Part shown: in pieces, positions 5,656-9,686 of the stretch
Position numbering within the stretch: position 1 is the stretch's first letter
Layout of the letters: every line of letters starts with the position of its first letter
Source: SYHX01 sp049317645
GTDB taxonomy: Bacteria; Bacteroidota; Bacteroidia; UBA7662
Length of the DNA: 9,686 nucleotides
NCBI GenBank assembly: GCA_049317645.1
Contig: JBMOHV010000061.1
Span: 1 to 9,686, forward strand
Direction: 5' to 3'
The notes under the pieces: model-generated
The model's input: only the letters and a program-made list of their open reading frames with translations
The model's database searches: none
Told to the model about the DNA's origin: nothing
Translations under genes and position numbers: made by a program

Positions 5656-8103
5656 TTAATGGGGAGGCGAAATCATCCTCGGTTGTTCTGTGTTGGGAAC
5701 ATCGTCCTTGGTGAGGATGGTTCGGTCCACCCCGTGACGGGACGGACACCAACGATGAATTTCAACCGATTGAATAGATTGCAAACGACCTTTGTATGGA
5801 ACGGCCGTATCGGTATGAGGCGCTAAATCCAAACTGTTTTCCCCCCAAACCAAATCATCCGCTTGCAACCAAAGGCGGTGAACAGGAACAGACGAACGCA
5901 AAATCAAACGCCCAGAATCGGCGGTAATGGGTTCCCAACGATGGGAGATTTGGTCCATGCTGCAAGGCCAATTCCACATCTTATCCGGTTGACTCGTAGG
6001 CAAATCCGGCAATGTAGGCGCATAGGCTCTGCGCACCGCAAACCAAGCCGGCTTGGGACGGGCCGTATAATCCAAGAGGCTCCACGAAACCACCGGCCAG
6101 GCATCGTTCCATTGCCAAACAATCGATCCACCACAACGCGGACGGGCTTGTCGTTGGGCTCGAATCGCGAATTCCATGGCATCCGATTGCAACATACCAG
6201 ACCAATAAATCCAATCACGGTCGGTGGCCGAATCGGCGCGTTGCGCGTAGGGCCCCAAATAATCCCGTTGCAAATAATCCCGGATGGTTTCAAAACCCCG
6301 TGGATGGTTTTGGTGGATTCGTAACACCGAATCATTCAAATCAGCAAAGCGATCCCATCCGTATTCCCGCATGCATTCAAGGGTTGGAAATCCTTGGAAA
6401 CCAAATTCCGAAACAAAGCGACCGATTCGTTCCCCGTAATGGCGAAAGGGTTTCATACCCCACCAAACAGCCCATTGATGTACATCGCCTTCGCGATAAG
6501 CGACATCTCGACCCCAACCGTTGGCCGGTGACGATGGATGGTAGGGGCGATAGCCATCCCACTCATGAATAAGTTGGGGTAAATCCCTGTGAAAAAAATC
6601 GCGATACGCCTGCCATACCCGCATTGAATCAGCCTCCGAATAACGCATCTCCTTCACCCAACCCCAATTCAACCATCCTTCTTCGCTCTCGTTGTTACCA
6701 CACCACAGGATCAGAGCCGGATGCTTTCGCAAACGGATGATCTGTTCTTGGGCCTCGGCCAAGGCCTCTTCGCGAAAAGCCGAATCCAACGGGAACATAG
6801 CGCAGGCATAAGGAAAGTCATGCCAAACCATCAAACCCAAACGATCGCAACGATTCATCCAATCCTCCGACGCATAGTGTCCCCCTCCCCAAACTCGTAA
6901 CAGGTTGAGATTGCCTTGAACGGCCTTGTCCAAAAGAACGATGTTACGGGCGGTATCCGCTTCCGCTGGCCAAATATCATGGGGCACCCAGTTCGCACCC
7001 CGTATATAACAATCCTTGCCATTCACCCTAAACCCAAAGGACCGTCCCCCGGAATCCGCCTCTTGAACCCATTCCACACGCCGAATCCCAAAATGCAAGG
7101 AATCGCTCCATTGGATTTGACCCATAGGATCCATCAGCGTCAACAACGCACCCACCATGGTTGGTTCCCCCATGCCCGACGGCCACCAAAGGGGAGGATT
7201 TTCCATCACAAAGGATTGGGATTCCGATCCACCTCGGGCGTCGATTCCGGGACCTTGGAGCTCCCAGTGCCAATCTTTCAACGAGTCAAAGTGTAACCCG
7301 CCCATCCATTCCAAGCGAGCCCAACGATGCAGGGAATCCAATGCAAGGGTCCGGACATGCAGACCTTGGCGCAGGCGGCGAACCAAGGGATCCCCCACGA
7401 TCTGCAAAACCACGGGGCCGCTCAAACCCACGGAGGGCATGGCCCGAGCCCAATCCCAACCAAATTGATAGGCCGCTTTGCGGGAGTGCAGCCATAACCC
7501 TCCAGGGAGAGGCAGGGCGGACTGTTCAGCCACCCTTTGGACTCGCTGGATGGGAGGCTCAAGCACCCATTCCAAGGTGTTGGGTCCCGAATTCATAACC
7601 CCTTCTTGGGAAGTCGATTGGGCGGATTGCGATGGCAATCGAACGGTATAGGTCCGGTGGGGATTCCCCAAAGAAATCAAGCGTTTTCCGTTTAACCAAA
7701 GCGAACCGTAGGTATCCACCCCGCTCATCACCAAGGCCAGGTCGTGGCCGTATCGCATGAATTTGGAGTCGCCCAAAAGATTCGTGACATCAAAGTCAGC
7801 ACGGTAAACCCAGGTGCAATCCCCCACCCAAGCCGAAGCCAAAGCGTTCTTGCCGATGTAAGGGTGTTGGATGACCCCGTTACGTACCAAATCCCAGGTG
7901 ACCGAACCAAGGGGCCCACCGTCTGCAGGCAGCCAACGCTTCCAGCCCTTGGCCTGAAAGGTCCAACGAACCCCGTTTTTCTTTAAATCGTAGGATCTGG
8001 TCGGCTCCCCAATCAAAGGCCGCTTCGGGTCGGAGGCCTCGGTTGCTTGGACCTTGTTGAGGAGGATTCCAAGCACCGCCCCCAAAAGAAGAAGGAACTT
8101 CAT
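5656..8103 (-). CDS. GH2 beta-mannosidase, secreted
   Basis: This retaining exo-beta-mannosidase would remove the beta-1,4-mannose from the N-glycan core (Man-GlcNAc2) or from manno-oligosaccharides. The 815-residue protein has a Sec signal peptide (about 1-20, cleavage after VQA). A jelly-roll sugar-binding domain follows (about 35-235, including GVDTYGSLWLNGK and the mannosidase-type YQFGWDWARAMPSVG at 212-226). Next come an Ig-like domain and a TIM barrel (about 345-695). The barrel carries IRGANWVPHDIWP (367-379), LLRVWGGGHY (401-410), WHDFPYACAMFP (427-438), WCGNNE (467-472, acid/base E472) and VSEFGFQGFP (564-573, nucleophile E566). GGSIVWQWNDAWPVVSWSLL (658-677) is also diagnostic. The spacing of the two Glu fits GH2 beta-mannosidases, and the GWDWA and WQWND blocks argue against beta-galactosidase. 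Its ATG overlaps the cutC stop as ATGA, implying translational coupling. The GH92 gene follows 28 bp later. Confidence 0.95.
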   Translation of the reverse strand: MKFLLLLGAVLGILLNKVQATEASDPKRPLIGEPTRSYDLKKNGVRWTFQAKGWKRWLPADGGPLGSVTWDLVRNGVIQHPYIGKNALASAWVGDCTWVYRADFDVTNLLGDSKFMRYGHDLALVMSGVDTYGSLWLNGKRLISLGNPHRTYTVRLPSQSAQSTSQEGVMNSGPNTLEWVLEPPIQRVQRVAEQSALPLPGGLWLHSRKAAYQFGWDWARAMPSVGLSGPVVLQIVGDPLVRRLRQGLHVRTLALDSLHRWARLEWMGGLHFDSLKDWHWELQGPGIDARGGSESQSFVMENPPLWWPSGMGEPTMVGALLTLMDPMGQIQWSDSLHFGIRRVEWVQEADSGGRSFGFRVNGKDCYIRGANWVPHDIWPAEADTARNIVLLDKAVQGNLNLLRVWGGGHYASEDWMNRCDRLGLMVWHDFPYACAMFPLDSAFREEALAEAQEQIIRLRKHPALILWCGNNESEEGWLNWGWVKEMRYSEADSMRVWQAYRDFFHRDLPQLIHEWDGYRPYHPSSPANGWGRDVAYREGDVHQWAVWWGMKPFRHYGERIGRFVSEFGFQGFPTLECMREYGWDRFADLNDSVLRIHQNHPRGFETIRDYLQRDYLGPYAQRADSATDRDWIYWSGMLQSDAMEFAIRAQRQARPRCGGSIVWQWNDAWPVVSWSLLDYTARPKPAWFAVRRAYAPTLPDLPTSQPDKMWNWPCSMDQISHRWEPITADSGRLILRSSVPVHRLWLQADDLVWGENSLDLAPHTDTAVPYKGRLQSIQSVEIHRWCPSRHGVDRTILTKDDVPNTEQPRMISPPH

Positions 8104-8816
8104 GACTTTAACGCCAAAAGTAGGCGATTTAATTCTTCTTCATCCGCAGAGTCGGAGCCCGCTGGTATACAAGACGCATGCAATCCGGCTCGAGGCCAAA
8201 GACCCCGATCTGGATAGCGATTCATCAGGTCTTGAACAGGACCTGAACGTAGTCCTCCGCCGGCAAGCAATTCCAATCCGGGGCAAGCCGCCTGCCAGGC
8301 CATTAGGTTTTCCCATCCCTCGAAAGCTGATGGAGCCCCACCACTGCTCAAAATCCTTCGGAAACCCAAGGTTTCCAGGTGCTTCAGACTTTGAAGTGGG
8401 TCCGGCAAACGATCCACAAGACGATGAAAAACCCATTCCTTTTGGGGGGCCAACTTCATAACGGCCTGCAACCATTCATGGGCGATTTCAAGGTGTCCGG
8501 TTTGGTGAGAAACCTCCGCAAAGCCAATAACAAAACCATCCACTCCTTCGTTCTTCCAAAGGCGAACCGCGTCGGTCACCGATTTTAACTTGTGTTCGGA
8601 ACAAAGGGTATCGTCCGAATCCGGCCGAAGCATCACCATCAATCGTGGATGTCCCTGCTGTCGAGAACGGAGGGCGCACTCGACCATGGCATCCTCCGGT
8701 GTCAGCCCCTCTTGGTCGCGTTGGGAACACAGTTCCAGGCGATCCACACCCCTCGCACAGCCCAAAAGAACGGCATCGGTATCGAAGCAAGCCAACTCAA
8801 AGCTTGGACCAGACAT
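8100..8816 (-). CDS. cutC: CutC family TIM-barrel protein (named for copper homeostasis; true role uncertain)
   Basis: This 238-residue protein has no signal peptide and should be cytoplasmic. It matches the CutC family: FELACFDTDAV (6-16), GVDRLELC (23-30), GLTPEDA (37-43), VDGFVIG (92-98), WVFHRLVD (128-135), FRRILSSGG (152-160), LLAGGGLR (183-190) and LHAS (212-215). The family's strongly conserved RPRGGDF loop is changed to RPDSDDT at 64-70, which keeps RP but loses the second Arg and the glycines. The start is the ATG at 8816. The frame stays open to 9038, but the added 74 residues lie opposite conserved glycosylasparaginase codons in another frame and resemble no CutC. The gene begins 20 bp inside the glycosylasparaginase gene and ends in an ATGA overlap with the GH2 gene. 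That context suggests a role in glycan catabolism instead of copper handling, which is inference. Confidence 0.88.
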   Translation of the reverse strand: MSGPSFELACFDTDAVLLGCARGVDRLELCSQRDQEGLTPEDAMVECALRSRQQGHPRLMVMLRPDSDDTLCSEHKLKSVTDAVRLWKNEGVDGFVIGFAEVSHQTGHLEIAHEWLQAVMKLAPQKEWVFHRLVDRLPDPLQSLKHLETLGFRRILSSGGAPSAFEGWENLMAWQAACPGLELLAGGGLRSGPVQDLMNRYPDRGLWPRAGLHASCIPAGSDSADEEELNRLLLALKS

Positions 8817-9686
8817 GCGGGGCTTGAAGGAGTCGGTTCCCTTGTTCGGTGTCTTGAACGGCGTAGGTGAAGCCGGGCTGAAGTGCGCAGGCTCCGTATT
8901 GTCCATCCTTGGTGAGAGCCATAAAACAAGCTTGGTACAGGGCCGGATCTTTGCCGCGGTGGCGCAATTGTTGGAGAACTCTCTGGGCAACCTGCCTGCA
9001 GGCTTCTTCGGGATCCAAACCCCTGCGCATTCCCTCAACGACCAGGAGAGAGCCCCCTGCCCTCACAATTTCTTCGCCGTGACCGCTCGCTGCCACCGCC
9101 CCTACTTCGGGATCAACATAAAGACCGCTACCAATGATTGGGGTATCCCCCACCCGTCCATGCATTTTGTAGGCCATGCCGCTGGTGGTGCAAACCCCGG
9201 CCAAGCGGCCTTGGGCATCCAATCCAACAAGGCCCATGGTATCGTGATTTTCGACATTCACCCCGGGTTGATAACGCGAAGTTTCCAACCAACGCTTCCA
9301 AGCCGCTTCGGAGGAAGGCGTCAAAAGGTTCATGGTTTCAAAACCTTGTTCCTGGGCAAATTGAAGGGCCCCGTCGCCCACCAAAAGGGTATGCGGGGTG
9401 CGTTCCATCACAGCCCTGGCCAGGGCAGCCGCCCGTGGGACTTGTTCGAGTCCAGCCACCATCCCCGTGTTATAACCATGATCCATGACCGAGGCATCCA
9501 AGGTCACGATGCCGTCGCGATCCGGAAACCCGCCCAAGCCAACATAGGCGTTGTCGGGATCCATTTCTGCGAATTCAGCTCCGGCCAAAACAGCATCCAG
9601 GGCGGCACCGCCTTGGCTCAAAAGACGCCAGGCCACTTCGTTGGTCCGCAACCCATAATCCCATGTCGATAGGACCATCGGTTTAG
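8797..9686 (-). CDS. Glycosylasparaginase (N4-(beta-N-acetylglucosaminyl)-L-asparaginase), 5' end outside window
   Basis: This Ntn-hydrolase cleaves the GlcNAc-Asn bond, the last linkage in N-glycoprotein breakdown. The visible part has 295 complete codons. Counting from the Met encoded at 9678-9676, NHDTMG (144-149) holds the autoproteolytic Asp-Thr bond, and T147 (codon 9240-9238) becomes the N-terminal nucleophile of the beta chain. MAYKMHGRVGDTPIIGSG (168-185) and ASGHGEE (197-203) form the substrate site, and TPHTLLVGDGALQFA (94-108) is also typical. The segment KPMVLSTWDYG matches the mature N-terminus of the Elizabethkingia enzyme, so the Met at 9678 is internal. The frame stays open to the window edge, where a signal peptide should precede it. 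The Asn-GlcNAc form is favoured over plain isoaspartyl peptidase by the HGRVGD and GHGEE blocks. The gene overlaps cutC by 20 bp and is the first visible gene of the operon. Confidence 0.95.
   Translation of the reverse strand, partial: KPMVLSTWDYGLRTNEVAWRLLSQGGAALDAVLAGAEFAEMDPDNAYVGLGGFPDRDGIVTLDASVMDHGYNTGMVAGLEQVPRAAALARAVMERTPHTLLVGDGALQFAQEQGFETMNLLTPSSEAAWKRWLETSRYQPGVNVENHDTMGLVGLDAQGRLAGVCTTSGMAYKMHGRVGDTPIIGSGLYVDPEVGAVAASGHGEEIVRAGGSLLVVEGMRRGLDPEEACRQVAQRVLQQLRHRGKDPALYQACFMALTKDGQYGACALQPGFTYAVQDTEQGNRLLQAPHVWSKL

Noticed and set aside
8817..9038. 74-residue N-terminal extension of the CutC reading frame
   Set aside because: This stretch codes for conserved glycosylasparaginase sequence in another frame. 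The CutC family N-terminus aligns with the ATG at 8816.
8590..9672. 360-codon open frame on the plus strand opposite the glycosylasparaginase and cutC
   Set aside because: It is long, but its translation shows no family signature and it is antisense to two strongly supported genes.
1..9686. CRISPR array, tRNA/rRNA gene, insertion sequence or phage remnant
   Set aside because: No regularly spaced repeats, cloverleaf sequence, transposase or phage gene, or terminal inverted repeats were seen. The window is almost fully accounted for by ordinary genes.

Overview
The window looks like chromosomal DNA of a Bacteroidota bacterium with moderately high GC for that phylum. This is inferred from protein similarity: a Bacteroidetes-type ApbE lipoprotein, a short NqrM-like protein, secreted GH92 and GH2 enzymes with Bacteroidetes domain layouts, and a glycosylasparaginase very like the Elizabethkingia enzyme. 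Shine-Dalgarno sequences are weak or absent before most starts, and TAnnTTTG-like promoter elements occur near several starts. Genes are densely packed and several overlap. I see no RNA gene, insertion sequence, phage gene or CRISPR array.

Left part (1-2695) holds housekeeping genes. A 68-residue NqrM-like membrane protein (+) converges with, and overlaps, an apbE FMN-transferase lipoprotein gene (-). apbE follows an algH/yqgE gene (-) almost without a gap. Together NqrM and ApbE point to maturation of a Na+-translocating NADH:quinone reductase (Nqr) or a similar flavinylated complex, whose subunits are not in the window. Divergent from algH, across a 66-bp gap, is pdxH (+), the PLP-forming oxidase.

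Right part (2718-9686) is one tightly coupled minus-strand operon. Read in the direction of transcription it is: glycosylasparaginase (5' end beyond the right edge), a CutC-family TIM barrel, a secreted GH2 beta-mannosidase, and a secreted GH92 alpha-mannosidase with two C-terminal accessory domains. The three enzymes of clear function fit the stepwise breakdown of mannose-rich N-glycans: GH92 trims alpha-mannose, GH2 removes the core beta-mannose, and glycosylasparaginase splits GlcNAc from Asn. The hexosaminidase or endoglycosidase needed between the last two steps is not in the window.

The most interesting point is the CutC protein. It is usually labelled a copper homeostasis factor, but here it is translationally coupled on both sides to N-glycan enzymes and has lost part of the family's most conserved loop. 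A role in N-glycan catabolism is the best lead for an undescribed function in this window.
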